Shown: positions 8,691 to 17,047 of the stretch, in pieces
Layout: the number at the start of each line of letters is the position of its first letter
Numbering within the stretch: the first letter of the stretch is position 1
Origin: CAZWSX01 sp964636985
GTDB taxonomy: Bacteria; Planctomycetota; Planctomycetia; Pirellulales; Pirellulaceae
Direction: 5' to 3'
NCBI GenBank assembly: GCA_964636985.1
Contig: CAZWSX010000024.1
Coordinates: 1 to 64,000 of the forward strand
Length of the DNA: 64,000 bases
Program-made: the position numbers and the translations under genes
The notes under the pieces: model-generated
The model's input: only the letters and a program-made list of their open reading frames with translations
Told to the model about the DNA's origin: nothing
Database searches by the model: none

Positions 8691-8710
8691 CGCCGCAGAA
8701 CACACGTACA

Positions 8711-8750
8711 TTATCAGTAAATAATTGATAACACAATAGGGACAATTATT
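8711..8750. promoter_or_regulatory. A/T-rich nested inverted repeats upstream of the zinc-cluster gene
   Basis: Two overlapping palindromes in an A/T-rich island: TTATCA (8711-8716) with TGATAA (8726-8731), and AATAATTG (8720-8727) with CAATTATT (8743-8750). They lie about 90-130 bases upstream of the start at 8839. An operator or promoter region is a reasonable inference; no clear -35/-10 pair can be fixed. Confidence 0.35.
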
Positions 8751-8838
8751 CGGATTGCACCAGGTGTCTCTGCGGGCTTACGCAAGTCGTTGGCGTGTAA
8801 AGGGTTGCGAATCCGTAAAAAACAGGTAAGTTTTTTAT

Positions 8839-9276
8839 ATGGCACCCCTCAACGACGATCAGATCGAGCAACTCCGGACCCATTTGCGGGCGATGCTCCG
8901 CGTATTGGAGTCGGCCGGCGAATCCGAGCCCCAGCCGGAGGTCCCCGAGACCATCGCCAAAGAAGTGCAGCGAAAAATTGCCGCCAAAAAGTGCCTGCAG
9001 TGCGGCAAAGTGAAGGACGAACGCTACCGCTGCGGCTGCTGCGACAACTGCTACATGAAGTCGCGCCGTCTCATCCGCGAAGGCAAGGTGACCGAGCGAG
9101 CCATGGTCGAACACGGCCTCTGGGTCGTCGGCACTCCGCCCGGAAGAAAACGCACGCCCACCGCCCTGGACAAGCTCCTCATCGAAGGAGCCAAAGAGCC
9201 GACGCAGGAAAAACTCTCAGCCGCTACGGAGGAAGTGCTGAAAGAGGTGGGGGGGAAGCGACGGAAGAAGCGGTAG
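8839..9276 (+). CDS. Small Cys-rich, probably zinc-binding protein
   Basis: A 145-residue protein with an N-terminal helical part, then a compact cysteine cluster: C52-x2-C55 and C65-x-C67-C68-x2-C71, probably one zinc site, followed by a basic helix (KSRRLIREG) and a lysine/arginine-rich tail (KRRKKR). This combination suggests a nucleic-acid-binding small zinc protein, but I cannot name the family. The ATG at 8839 follows an AGGT-containing stretch in an A/T-rich leader with nested palindromes. The gene is followed by the palindrome cluster at 9288-9600. Confidence 0.6.
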   Translation: MAPLNDDQIEQLRTHLRAMLRVLESAGESEPQPEVPETIAKEVQRKIAAKKCLQCGKVKDERYRCGCCDNCYMKSRRLIREGKVTERAMVEHGLWVVGTPPGRKRTPTALDKLLIEGAKEPTQEKLSAATEEVLKEVGGKRRKKR

Positions 9277-9820
9277 TGGGAACTCAATGATCAGTGAATT
9301 GATGACTGATCATCGTTGATCTTGATTTGCGAAGTGAAGACCTTCGCCCCTCGGTTTCCCACGCCGCAACGCGGCACCCTAACAGCAGCCCAGGGCAGAG
9401 CGAACAACGTGAGCGCCGCCCTGGGTAAGCAGGCATCATGAATGGGAGCCCTGAAAGGGCGGCCCATTCCATGGAGGCGTACGTTAGGTCGCCCTTTCAG
9501 GGCTTTCAATCCACCCCCATGAGAACCCAGGGCGTTGCCCCTGGGCTGTCGGTTGAAGTTGCCCCTTCGGGGCCATCTGATCGCAGCGTCGCCCAAAAAA
9601 ATCGTACTCTTCCGACTTCACTTCGCCATTCTGCAACCGATCCATGTTGGCGGTTCGCGCGGCCTCGTCGCTAGAATGACATAAGTGGGGTCTCTTCGCG
9701 GCGAAAGGGTGAGAACCTCCTCCGCCGAGCGAGTCGGCGGAAGTTGCTGAATGAAACTGACGAGCCGATGTCTATCCTTTAGGATACGACTGCCCGGCGC
9801 GCGGCGGCAATTGGGCGCGC
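9277..9820. repeat. Palindrome cluster filling a 544-base gap
   Basis: No gene is seen. From 9288 to 9335 there is one arm of the A/T-rich R3 module. Then come several GC palindromes: CCCAGGGC/GCCCTGGG at 9389-9425, GCCCT-GAA-AGGGC at 9448-9460, GCCCT-TTC-AGGGC at 9491-9503, CCCAGG/CCTGGG at 9526-9545 and GCCCC-TTC-GGGGC at 9561-9573. The paired, partly mirrored layout resembles clusters of REP-type palindromes; no RAYT-like transposase is nearby. The rest (9600-9820) shows nothing recognisable. Confidence 0.65.
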
Positions 9821-10549
9821 TTAACCGTAAGTCGGCTTCTGCGGCCAGCCTGCCGGCGAATCTTCGAAGTCCTCTTGCCGGCCGTACGGCGTGCAGTCGA
9901 GCAGGCGATACGCATCGGTCAGGCTTTCGCAGCCGCGGGCGTAGGTCGAGTAGGTGTGGTAGACGTCGTTGTCGATGCGAAAGAAGACGCTTAGCCCGTG
10001 CGATTCTCCTTTGTAGAACCACGGCTCGTCCCCCTTGCGGCGATCAAGTTCCGCCTTGTCGCGGAAGTTGTACTCCAGCGGAACGACGTCGGCATCGAGC
10101 GTGACGTGGTAGTCGTAGTTAAACCGGTTGCAGAACGACGAATACCAAGGCAAGCTCCAACCGCGCTCGTGCTTGTACTTTTCGAGCTTCTCGAGCGGCG
10201 CCCGCGAGATCAACACCATCGACGTATTCCGCTGGCCAAGCATCGAGAGATCGCCAAGCGCATCGACCAGGCCGGTGCAGCCGGGGCAACCCTTCTCCCA
10301 CTCCGGATCGAACATGAAGTGGTAGACAATCAACTGCCGCTGCCCGCCGAACATATCAATGAGCCGGACCTTTCCTTGCGGACCATCAAACGTGTAGTCC
10401 TTGTCGACCTTCACCATCGGCAGCCGCCGCCGCTGGGCCGTCATGGCGTCGTACTGCCTGGTGAGCTGCTTTTCGGCATCGAGCAGCTTCTTGCGATCGG
10501 CCAACCACTGTTCGCGCGAAACAATCGGCGGATGAGGAACGGTGTCCAT
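9821..10549 (-). CDS. DUF899-family thioredoxin-like protein
   Basis: A 242-residue soluble protein matching the DUF899 pattern: N-terminal VSREQWLADRKKLLDAEKQLTR, then the phrase DMFGGQRQLIVYHFMF, a CPGC-containing segment after EKGC, and LEKYKHERGW, SSFCNRFNYD and GLSVFFR further on. The family is regarded as thioredoxin-fold with uncertain biochemical role. The CPGC pair sits where a redox motif would be expected, so a redox role is plausible. The start at 10549 is supported by GGAG. MsrB lies just upstream on the same strand, about 100 bases away, and a shared oxidative-stress theme is possible. Confidence 0.8.
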   Translation of the reverse strand: MDTVPHPPIVSREQWLADRKKLLDAEKQLTRQYDAMTAQRRRLPMVKVDKDYTFDGPQGKVRLIDMFGGQRQLIVYHFMFDPEWEKGCPGCTGLVDALGDLSMLGQRNTSMVLISRAPLEKLEKYKHERGWSLPWYSSFCNRFNYDYHVTLDADVVPLEYNFRDKAELDRRKGDEPWFYKGESHGLSVFFRIDNDVYHTYSTYARGCESLTDAYRLLDCTPYGRQEDFEDSPAGWPQKPTYG

Positions 10550-10647
10550 TGAGTTGTCTCCATCAAAGTCGGTTTACGTTACGCACACGCAACGTAGTCG
10601 AACGATGGAGGAACAAATCGACACTGCGAATCAACAAGATTTCGTGG

Positions 10648-11145
10648 CTATTCTTCTTTGCGGCCTTCCGCTGCCGGGTCGGCCAATGTCGCCAACTGAT
10701 CGGACGGCGTGAAGTTGAGCGACTCCGAGTTCAAGCAGAACCGCAATCCCGTTGGACGGGGGCCGTCGGAAAAAACGTGCCCCAGGTGGCCATCGCAGCG
10801 GGCGCAGTTGATCTCGTCGCGAACCATGCCATGGCTTTCGTCCGAGCGATCTAGGACGTTCTCTTTGGCGATCGGCTGAAAGAAACTCGGCCAGCCCGTG
10901 CCGGAGTTGAACTTGGCTTCCGACGTAAACAAAGGAAGCCCGCAGCCGGCGCAGGTGTAAACGCCCAGCTTCTTGTTGTCGAGCAATGTCCCGCAAAAGG
11001 GACGTTCGGTCCCGGAATTGCGCAGCACGCGAAACTGTTCCGGCGTCAGCCGCTGGCGCCACTCTTCGTCCGACAGTTCCCAGGTAGCCGACTCGACGGG
11101 CCCGACAAGTTTCCCATCACGATTGAATACATGAACGTTGGCCAT
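10648..11145 (-). CDS. msrB: Peptide-methionine (R)-S-oxide reductase MsrB
   Basis: A 165-residue cytoplasmic enzyme that reduces methionine-R-sulfoxide in proteins. All family marks are visible: zinc cysteines C65-x2-C68 (CAGC) and C114-x2-C117 (CARC), the GTGWPSFFQP block, DGHLGHVFSDGP, and catalytic Cys137 in GLRFCLNSESL. Cys51 (PFCGT) is in the position of the usual resolving cysteine. The length is normal. The start at 11145 follows AAGGA. It lies upstream of the DUF899 gene on the same strand and may be co-transcribed with it. Confidence 0.95.
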   Translation of the reverse strand: MANVHVFNRDGKLVGPVESATWELSDEEWRQRLTPEQFRVLRNSGTERPFCGTLLDNKKLGVYTCAGCGLPLFTSEAKFNSGTGWPSFFQPIAKENVLDRSDESHGMVRDEINCARCDGHLGHVFSDGPRPTGLRFCLNSESLNFTPSDQLATLADPAAEGRKEE

Positions 11146-11177
11146 AGCGGTGTTCCTTGCTTCCAGAATAGCAGATG

Positions 11178-11402
11178 TAGCACCGCGGAGACCCGGAGAG
11201 ACCGGAGAGGGAAGGGGATGAGAAGTAGCACGGCTATTCCTGTCCGTGCACGGTTAAACATCCATTTAGGGAGGGGAGATGGGGTGATGGGGAGAATGGG
11301 AGTAGGAAGAACGAAAGGTATTTCACTTTGCAAATCAAAATCATCAATCGCTTAATCTCCTCCCAGCATCTTCTCCGTTCTCTCCGTGTCTCCGTGGTGA
11401 AT
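11178..11402. repeat. MITE-like composite intergenic element, copy 3
   Basis: The 308-base gap 11146-11453 holds this element and no gene. Left purine arm at 11180-11213 (CACCGCGGAG, ACCCGGAGAG, ACCGGAGAG), imperfect R1 hairpin at 11228-11249, a G-rich tract at 11268-11310, an A/T-rich R3 arm at 11326-11360 and the inverse right arm at 11370-11402 (TTCTCCG, TCTCTCCG, TGTCTCCG, TGGTGAA). It is the most complete copy, with all modules present. Confidence 0.75.
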
Positions 11403-11453
11403 TTGCTTCCCTCAAAAAATGGAAGACGGCGGGCTGAACATTCTCGATTAATC

Positions 11454-12527
11454 TCAGCTGGAAGTCCGTTCCACCAGCGCCTGTTCCATCTCCCGTCGAA
11501 GCTGTGCGACCAACTCGCCAGCCGGAAGCGAACGAGCCAGCGGCGCACCTTGTCCCGCCCATTGTGCCCCGTAGCCGAACTCGCCTTTTGCTTTTGCGGC
11601 CGCATGTAGCGCCTTCCCGGCGTCGTAGGCAATCGGGTAGTCGGGGACTTGATCCGGTTTCACTTCCTCGCCGAACGCCGTGAATCGATTGGCAAGGCAG
11701 CGGGCCATGCGGCCGGAGATCGCACTCGTCATCACCGTGTGATGCGCAGGCGAACCCAAGAGCGCCGCCCGGTAGCCCGCGTCGGCGAGCGACTCGGGAC
11801 AAGCGATGAAAGCCGTGCCAAGTTGCGCAGCGGCTGCACCGAGAGCGAGCGCGGCGGCAATGCCCGCGCCGTCCATGATTCCGCCCGACGCGATCACCGG
11901 AAGATCGAATTCCTTCACCAAAAGCCGCGTCAGCGCCATCGTTCCCAGCCGATCGTCCCGACAGTCGGGATCGAACATCCCGCGATGGCCACCGGCTTCG
12001 TATCCCTGCGTGACAACGGCATCGATACCAGCCGCGGCGATCGCCTTTCCTTCCTCCAGATTCGTCGCCGTCGCAAAAACCACAATCCCTGCTGCCCGCA
12101 GAGCATCGATCCGATCCTGCGCAGGCAAGCCAAAGTGAAAACTGACGACCGCCGGCCGCTCGGCCAATAAGATGGCAAGCTTGTCGTCGTCGGTGAGGAA
12201 GCTGCGGTAGATCTCCGTCAACGGCGCCGGTGGTTTCACCCCATAGCGGGCGAACTCAGGCGCGAGCCGCGCAACCCAAGCCGCTTCGCGGACTTGATCC
12301 GCAACCGCCGGCCGATGGCAAAAAACGTTCACATTGAACGCGCGATTCGTCTTCGATCGAACGGCCGCAATCATCGTTCGTGTGGCCTCTGCATCGATCG
12401 AGCCAACGCCAATGGAGCCCAAGCCACCCGCATTCGAAACCGCAGCCGCCATTTCGGGCGTAGAAACGCCGGCCATCGGCGCCTGGATGATCGGGGTGTC
12501 CATTCCGAGCTTGCGAAGCAGGTTCAC
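11454..12527 (-). CDS. NAD(P)H-dependent flavin oxidoreductase, nitronate monooxygenase family
   Basis: A 357-residue FMN-binding TIM-barrel protein. Visible family motifs: PIIQAPMAGVSTPEMAAA at the N-terminus, AGGLGSIG, VSFHFGLP, TQGYEAGGHRG in the middle (the characteristic GGHRG) and PVIASGGIMDGAGIAAALALGA, the phosphate-binding segment of FMN. The family oxidises alkyl nitronates or acts as NADH:quinone-type or enoyl reductases; the substrate here cannot be told. The GTG start at 12527 is supported by AGGAG. The next gene upstream on the same strand is separated by a copy of the purine-rich repeat arm. Confidence 0.88.
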   Translation of the reverse strand: MNLLRKLGMDTPIIQAPMAGVSTPEMAAAVSNAGGLGSIGVGSIDAEATRTMIAAVRSKTNRAFNVNVFCHRPAVADQVREAAWVARLAPEFARYGVKPPAPLTEIYRSFLTDDDKLAILLAERPAVVSFHFGLPAQDRIDALRAAGIVVFATATNLEEGKAIAAAGIDAVVTQGYEAGGHRGMFDPDCRDDRLGTMALTRLLVKEFDLPVIASGGIMDGAGIAAALALGAAAAQLGTAFIACPESLADAGYRAALLGSPAHHTVMTSAISGRMARCLANRFTAFGEEVKPDQVPDYPIAYDAGKALHAAAKAKGEFGYGAQWAGQGAPLARSLPAGELVAQLRREMEQALVERTSS

Positions 12528-12542
12528 GAACTTCTCCTGGAG

Positions 12543-12590
12543 CGAATTTCACCACGGAGAGACGGAGCAGGGGAGGGCAGAGAGAACACC
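12543..12590. repeat. Solitary purine-rich arm (family R2)
   Basis: TTCACCACGGAG, AGACGGAG and similar units without a partner arm nearby, in the short gap between two minus-strand genes. Confidence 0.5.
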
Positions 12591-12620
12591 GAGCGAGAAT
12601 TTCGTGGCGAACACTTCGGC

Positions 12621-13109
12621 CTACGCCAGCACCGGCTTAGCAGTTGCCGGCCAAATGTAGGGAAGAAGCGCGAGCGCCACCATGATCGGAAAACCAATCA
12701 GGACGGTAGCCGAGAACCAAGTGGGGTAGGGGAGCGAGAGAACGTTGCAGCCGAACATCAGGAGCGCGCCGACCGCAACGCCCGGAATCAACTTGCCAAG
12801 CCGCGCGGCCACCCACGTGCTGCCGTAAGCCAAGACGAGCCAGATCAGCATGGCTACTCCTAGGACCCACTGCGGATAGCTGGCGATGTACTGGTGCATC
12901 GCTTTGGCGTCGTGCATGTCGAAGCCGTCCGGAAAGGGATGCGCAACCATGCCAAACACTTCGCCGGTGATGAAAAGGACGCCGGCCAAAACGATGCCGG
13001 CCAACGTCGAATAGACGAAGCGGATTACGGCGAAGACTGGGCTGCTCGGGCGACCGGCATTCGGGTTACCGGATTTTGGTGCTTCGTAGGGATTGGGTTG
13101 GCCGGCCAT
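12621..13109 (-). CDS. Hypothetical four-helix membrane protein
   Basis: A 162-residue protein starting MAGQPNPYEAPKS, a proline/tyrosine N-terminal motif recurring in planctomycete membrane proteins (compare NPYAPP at 17344). It is followed by four probable transmembrane helices at about residues 28-50, 80-100, 106-126 and 134-155. The start at 13109 is preceded by AAAGGTG at the right distance, whereas the longer open frame to 13166 has no such support. There are no catalytic motifs. Function unknown. Confidence 0.7.
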   Translation of the reverse strand: MAGQPNPYEAPKSGNPNAGRPSSPVFAVIRFVYSTLAGIVLAGVLFITGEVFGMVAHPFPDGFDMHDAKAMHQYIASYPQWVLGVAMLIWLVLAYGSTWVAARLGKLIPGVAVGALLMFGCNVLSLPYPTWFSATVLIGFPIMVALALLPYIWPATAKPVLA

Positions 13110-13239
13110 CGTTTTCACCTTTAGAGAAGAGAGAAACGGATAAAAGAGCGGTTCCATCCTCCCCAAGTCAACAACACTCTACCGCGCCGAGAAGGGAACG
13201 AACACTTTTGCCCCTCCTCGGTGGCTAATAACTGCCCTT

Positions 13240-14268
13240 CTATTCCTCGCGTATCCCCACGCACGTCACGAATTGTCCTTGCCGCACCCGCGCTCCCCAT
13301 GATGTCCCCACTAAGACGCCATTGTGCGGCGCCAACAGTGGTAGCGCCGGTTCGTCGATCCGCTGGAAATCGTGCAACCGCCCGAGCAGTTCTCCCTTTT
13401 TCACGTCGCTGCCGCAGCGAACGATCTCCTCGAAGTGCCCGTCGAACGGCGCCGCCGTGTAGCACTCGGCCGCCACAATTGCCCCCCGCTTTTGCGTCCC
13501 ATCCGCATGGTGGGCAAACGGTTTGATCTCGCCGCGCAACAGTCCATGTCGAATTGCGGCCGCAAGAATTCCTTGCCGCGCGTAGGCCACGCCGCTGCCC
13601 AGCACTGCTTCGCCCCAGCCGAGTTCCGTCCCCACCGTGATCTTGCCCAGCCGCTCTGCCTCGCTGGTCAACAGCCCAGGCGTTCGGTTTTGATAGACCA
13701 TGATCAGCGGCACGCCGAACCACTTGGCCGCTTCCAGCGTGTCAGCCGCTAGTTCGGGATTATCGATCGGGTGAAAACTGGAGCACTGGCTGAAACGCAT
13801 CACTTGTCCGCCCGAGTGCAAGTCGAGCACGATGTGGACCTGCGGCCAGATCGCGTCGCGAATGAACTTCGCCAGGCGATAGGTGATCCCTAGCATGTTC
13901 GACTCTTCGCCGGCGCCGTCGACAAACGCCCGATTGAGATTGCCGACATCGGCGCCAGCGGTATCGCGCGTCCCCGTGCGAAAGGCCTCCACATTGAGCA
14001 CCGGAATGAAGACCAGCCGCCCCAAAACATCGGCCGTCCTGATCTCAGCCATAACATTCTTGATGGCGACTGGGCCTTCGTACTCGTTGCCGTGAGTCGA
14101 GCCGATCGCCACGAGGCCTTTGCCGGGTTGAGCCTTGGGGCCGACGATCACAGTAAGCGGAATTAGGTGCGCGCCCCAAATGGTCCCATGTTCCAAGGCG
14201 ACCCAGTAATCGCGACGGCCCGGCGAATCAAAATCAATCGCGGCCGGCGAAACAATGCTGCGTGACAT
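13240..14268 (-). CDS. Succinylglutamate desuccinylase/aspartoacylase-family zinc hydrolase
   Basis: A 342-residue protein of the M14-like carboxypeptidase fold. Zinc ligands are visible: His59 and Glu62 in GSTHGNEYEG, and His151 in LDLHSGG; the family phrases VLNVEAF and NLNRAF also occur. The C-terminal part contains PFDGHFEE and APHNGVLVG, typical of the beta-barrel end of this family. The likely reaction is hydrolysis of an N-acyl amino acid or related amide; the substrate is unknown. I chose ATG 14268 (MSRSIVSP) because the upstream extension to 14358 runs into the purine/A-T repeat element and is not protein-like. Confidence 0.85.
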   Translation of the reverse strand: MSRSIVSPAAIDFDSPGRRDYWVALEHGTIWGAHLIPLTVIVGPKAQPGKGLVAIGSTHGNEYEGPVAIKNVMAEIRTADVLGRLVFIPVLNVEAFRTGTRDTAGADVGNLNRAFVDGAGEESNMLGITYRLAKFIRDAIWPQVHIVLDLHSGGQVMRFSQCSSFHPIDNPELAADTLEAAKWFGVPLIMVYQNRTPGLLTSEAERLGKITVGTELGWGEAVLGSGVAYARQGILAAAIRHGLLRGEIKPFAHHADGTQKRGAIVAAECYTAAPFDGHFEEIVRCGSDVKKGELLGRLHDFQRIDEPALPLLAPHNGVLVGTSWGARVRQGQFVTCVGIREE

Positions 14269-14311
14269 GCGTGATCTTTCTGCGGTGTGGAGCGAAGATG
14301 GATAAGGAAAT

Positions 14312-14486
14312 TTAACCACAGAGGGCGCGGAGGAGGGGGGCTTCATTTCAAAAATCACAAATCAACAATCATCAGTCGCCTGATCTGTAATTTGCGAAGC
14401 TGAAGCATCTCACTCCCCATCTCCCACTCACCCCGTCTCCCTTCCTTCCACCTCTTCTCCGGTTCCTCCGGGGCTCGGCGGTGCAA
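14312..14486. repeat. MITE-like composite intergenic element, copy 4
   Basis: Left arm 14314-14335 (AACCACAGAGGG, CGCGGAGGAGG), A/T-rich R3 module at 14344-14400, pyrimidine tract 14410-14455 and inverse right arm 14453-14485 (TTCTCCGGTTCC, TCCGGGGCTCGG, CGGTGC). No R1 hairpin in this copy. The remainder of the 14269-15141 gap holds two small coding frames and nothing else recognised. Confidence 0.65.
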
Positions 14487-14616
14487 AATCTCGCAACTCC
14501 AACGGCCCCAATGAGTTGCATCGCCCTTGCCGTTGGTGGGGGGAAGATTCTTCGCCCCCAAGCGAATACCCTGATAACGGCAAGAGGTTTTGCCTGACGT
14601 TCGGTGAGGAAAAAAA

Positions 14617-14730
14617 ATGGGCCTGAGTGTCATGATGCTGATCGTAGGTGGAGCGGCAATCGCCTTAATCGTCGTTCTCATCTTGGTGGCCGTGGCCATC
14701 GGCTTCGGTGGCAATAGCCGCGGCAACTAA
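14617..14730 (+). CDS. 37-residue small membrane protein
   Basis: ATG at 14617, TAA at 14728-14730. A ribosome binding site (GTGAGGAA) sits eight or so bases upstream, which is good support for translation. The peptide is one hydrophobic helix (MMLIVGGAAIALIVVLILV, continuing AVAIGFG) with a short polar tail ending NSRGN. It is followed 21 bases later by a second small membrane protein. Function unknown; it was found by reading, not from similarity. Confidence 0.55.
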   Translation: MGLSVMMLIVGGAAIALIVVLILVAVAIGFGGNSRGN

Positions 14731-14751
14731 ATAGAGGTCTGTCGAGAAACA

Positions 14752-14877
14752 ATGCTCTTCGCCTTTATGCCTGGTCCGATCGAACTGCTCATCCTAGGAG
14801 CGATGGCCGTTGGCTTAGCTGTCGTGGCGGGAATTGTTGTCGCGTTCATCGCGATCAACAACAACTCGCCCCGATGA
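14752..14877 (+). CDS. 41-residue small membrane protein with TatA-like N-terminus
   Basis: ATG at 14752, TGA at 14875-14877. The peptide begins MLFAFMPGPIELLILGAM. The PGPIELLIL phrase resembles the start of TatA-type translocase subunits, but the amphipathic helix and FG motif that follow the membrane helix in TatA are absent; instead the protein ends in a second short hydrophobic stretch and INNNSPR. The ribosome binding site is weak (GAGAAAC). It could be a truncated TatA-like relic or a stand-alone small membrane protein. Confidence 0.5.
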   Translation: MLFAFMPGPIELLILGAMAVGLAVVAGIVVAFIAINNNSPR

Positions 14878-15141
14878 GCAATACACGATGAGCGACAATC
14901 GCCCCGATGGTCGATAGATCCGCTAGCCATTCTGACGGCCGATGAGAAAGCGATGGCAAGGAATCGGCGGTACCTTTTTGCCGCCATAAGCGTCTAAGGT
15001 TAAAGTATCGGAAGCCCTGAACCAAAATCCGGAACGACTCGCCCCGTAGCGACTAGTCCGGTAACGAAGTGTCCTATCCGAAGGAGATTCATTCGCGGTC
15101 GCGGGCCATTGAAGCGTCCCAGATATAAGGAGGTTTCTGCC

Positions 15142-15348
15142 ATGTGGCTCTTACAATTCAACGAATACACGGTCCTCTTGTTGGTGCTGGCCGTGGGTTT
15201 GGCCGCGATTCTCCTGATCCGCCGTTTCCCAGGCTACAAGCCGACCGGCCAAAAGAAGGCCACTCGCCAAAAAGGCGATTCGGGAATGCACCCAATCCTG
15301 CATCGCAGGCAAGATCATCACCGCGATGACCACGACCGCCACGTGTAG
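15142..15348 (+). CDS. 68-residue small membrane protein with His-rich tail
   Basis: The start at 15142 is fixed by an ideal ribosome binding site AAGGAGGT at 15127-15134, seven bases upstream. One transmembrane helix (about residues 8-26, YTVLLLVLAVGLAAILLI) is followed by a basic linker (RRFPGYKPTGQKKATRQK) and a histidine/aspartate-rich tail (HRRQDHHRDDHDRHV) that could bind a metal. The unusually strong ribosome binding site suggests high expression. No family recognised. Confidence 0.7.
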   Translation: MWLLQFNEYTVLLLVLAVGLAAILLIRRFPGYKPTGQKKATRQKGDSGMHPILHRRQDHHRDDHDRHV

Positions 15349-15375
15349 TGCGGGTGAAAGGGAACATGAAAAGGT

Positions 15376-15397
15376 GCGCGGACATTCTTGTCCGTGC
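15376..15397. repeat. Short hairpin repeat (family R1), copy d
   Basis: GCGCGGACA / TGTCCGTGC with loop TTCT; one stem mismatch. It lies just downstream of the small membrane gene ending at 15348. Confidence 0.65.
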
Positions 15398-15491
15398 ACG
15401 GCAAGGTCCGCGATCTTAGAATGAAGCAAAGGGCAATGCGGCCGGGGACCAAGGAAGAACGTCCCTTCCCTCCGCACAAGGGAATCCACCC

Positions 15492-16880
15492 ATGATCAGA
15501 ATCGGGGATCTTTCCGACTTCCAGCTTGCCACAGAGTTTCCTATCGTCGTCGTCGGGCAATGGAAAGCCTGTTCGGGACATACCAACCGAGTGGAAGTTC
15601 TGTCGGTTGCCAAAGGAAGTTGCCCGTTGGGGCCGATTCCTGTCTTCTCTCGGCATGTACTGTTCGAGGAAACACGTGTCCGCTTTCACGAAAGTGTTCG
15701 CTTGGACCCGCTCCTGCCATCGCAACCCTGCGTGTGGTTCCTTCAGGAGCATGCCAAATCGCGAGAATCGTTTCGCATCTTTCAAGTGGATCACGGCCGC
15801 GCCGTCCAGCCTCTCGAGACGCTCCCTTACTTCGAGGCGATGTGGTCGTCCGATCCCGCCGCCACCGTACCACAACTTTTGGACAAGGTGGAGGGCTTGG
15901 TAGTCCAACGCGTCCTGAGCTACATCAACGGAGGTTATCCACCCTGGCCGTTCGATAGCCCGTTCCATAACGAACGGAGTTGGGATGGAGTCGCGCTGCC
16001 CGGCGAGGCCGATCGCGTGTGGCAGTTCTTGAACTACAGCACGCGTGATCGGTTATTCGCGGCGGGCGTGTTCGCGGAACTCTCTGGAACAAGTGGCATC
16101 CCCCGACTGAGAACCTTGTTGAACGACAGCGATCCGGACCTGCGAGCGCTTGCGGTTGGCCATTTGGCGGAATTGAACGACATCCACTCGTACGCGCTTT
16201 TCGCGGACGCGCTGGTCAGCACGCCGCGGTACTACCTGGGCTATTGCGTGGTCGAAGTATTATCGAACGAGAATGATATGCGGCTGGCGCCGGCGCTGGT
16301 CTGTTTCTTGGAATGCCCTGACAGGTGGTACGGCGATCCGCGCGGAAACGCTGCGTATTGGGCATGTCGCGCACTGAAGCGTCTGACCGGATGCGTCTTT
16401 CCATACGATACGGTCAAGGCGAAGCGGCACTTGCAGCGCCTTCAAACGGCGACCACAAAGGAAGTCATCCAAGCGATAACTGCCGAATCGGAACCCCTCG
16501 TGGCGGAGATGATCGATCGCGAATTCAAGCCGCCAGGCGCGAAGCCCGAGAGCGATCCCAAGTGGGGATTCGCCGACTGTATTGTCACAATCCGCATCAC
16601 CAATCGATCGCAACAGGAATTAACCATCCCGACAACACCGAGCGCTGTCGAACTGGACAACGATGTGATGCAGCACCCTGCATGTGGCGTGCCTGAATAT
16701 CAAGGAGCCGATCCCTTGGTGTTAGCTCCAGGTTCCGACAAGTCGATTTTCCTTCGTGTTCAGGCAAACCGGTTCTTCGCGAAGCCGGGCTGCAAAAGGA
16801 ACTACCGGCTTTGCTTTTGGAATACCGAGTGCGTGAGCGGCAAAAAGCTCTGGACAGGCGAAGTCCCGTTGCGCCAGTAG
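15492..16880 (+). CDS. Hypothetical protein with HEAT-like repeats
   Basis: A 462-residue protein without a signal peptide or clear membrane helix. The N-terminal quarter (FPIVVVGQWKACS) looks like a small beta domain. The middle (about residues 185-280) contains helical pairs reminiscent of HEAT repeats (RDRLFAAGVFAELS, LRALAVGHLAEL). The C-terminal part (about 340-462) has a beta-sandwich rhythm (IVTIRITNRSQQELTIP and LAPGSDKSIFLRV), like accessory domains for carbohydrate or protein binding. No catalytic motif recognised. The ATG at 15492 follows a weak GGGAATC. It lies alone between an R1 hairpin and a convergent run of minus-strand genes. Confidence 0.7.
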   Translation: MIRIGDLSDFQLATEFPIVVVGQWKACSGHTNRVEVLSVAKGSCPLGPIPVFSRHVLFEETRVRFHESVRLDPLLPSQPCVWFLQEHAKSRESFRIFQVDHGRAVQPLETLPYFEAMWSSDPAATVPQLLDKVEGLVVQRVLSYINGGYPPWPFDSPFHNERSWDGVALPGEADRVWQFLNYSTRDRLFAAGVFAELSGTSGIPRLRTLLNDSDPDLRALAVGHLAELNDIHSYALFADALVSTPRYYLGYCVVEVLSNENDMRLAPALVCFLECPDRWYGDPRGNAAYWACRALKRLTGCVFPYDTVKAKRHLQRLQTATTKEVIQAITAESEPLVAEMIDREFKPPGAKPESDPKWGFADCIVTIRITNRSQQELTIPTTPSAVELDNDVMQHPACGVPEYQGADPLVLAPGSDKSIFLRVQANRFFAKPGCKRNYRLCFWNTECVSGKKLWTGEVPLRQ

Positions 16881-17047
16881 TCCGCTCTTCTGAGCAGTCC
16901 GAGGCTGAGTTGCAATTTCAGAAAATCGTCAGAGTTCTTGGCACCGCAACGCCCGCCTCGCGCGACTCACGAGCGCCGTACCACCCAGCACTCCCAACAA
17001 CAAAAGAACGTTTTGATGTTGCGGCGATGCGGAGAATACGAGGTCTC

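Noticed and set aside
14752..14877. Calling the 41-residue protein TatA
   Set aside because: The PGPIELLIL start is similar, but the FG hinge and amphipathic helix that define TatA are missing.
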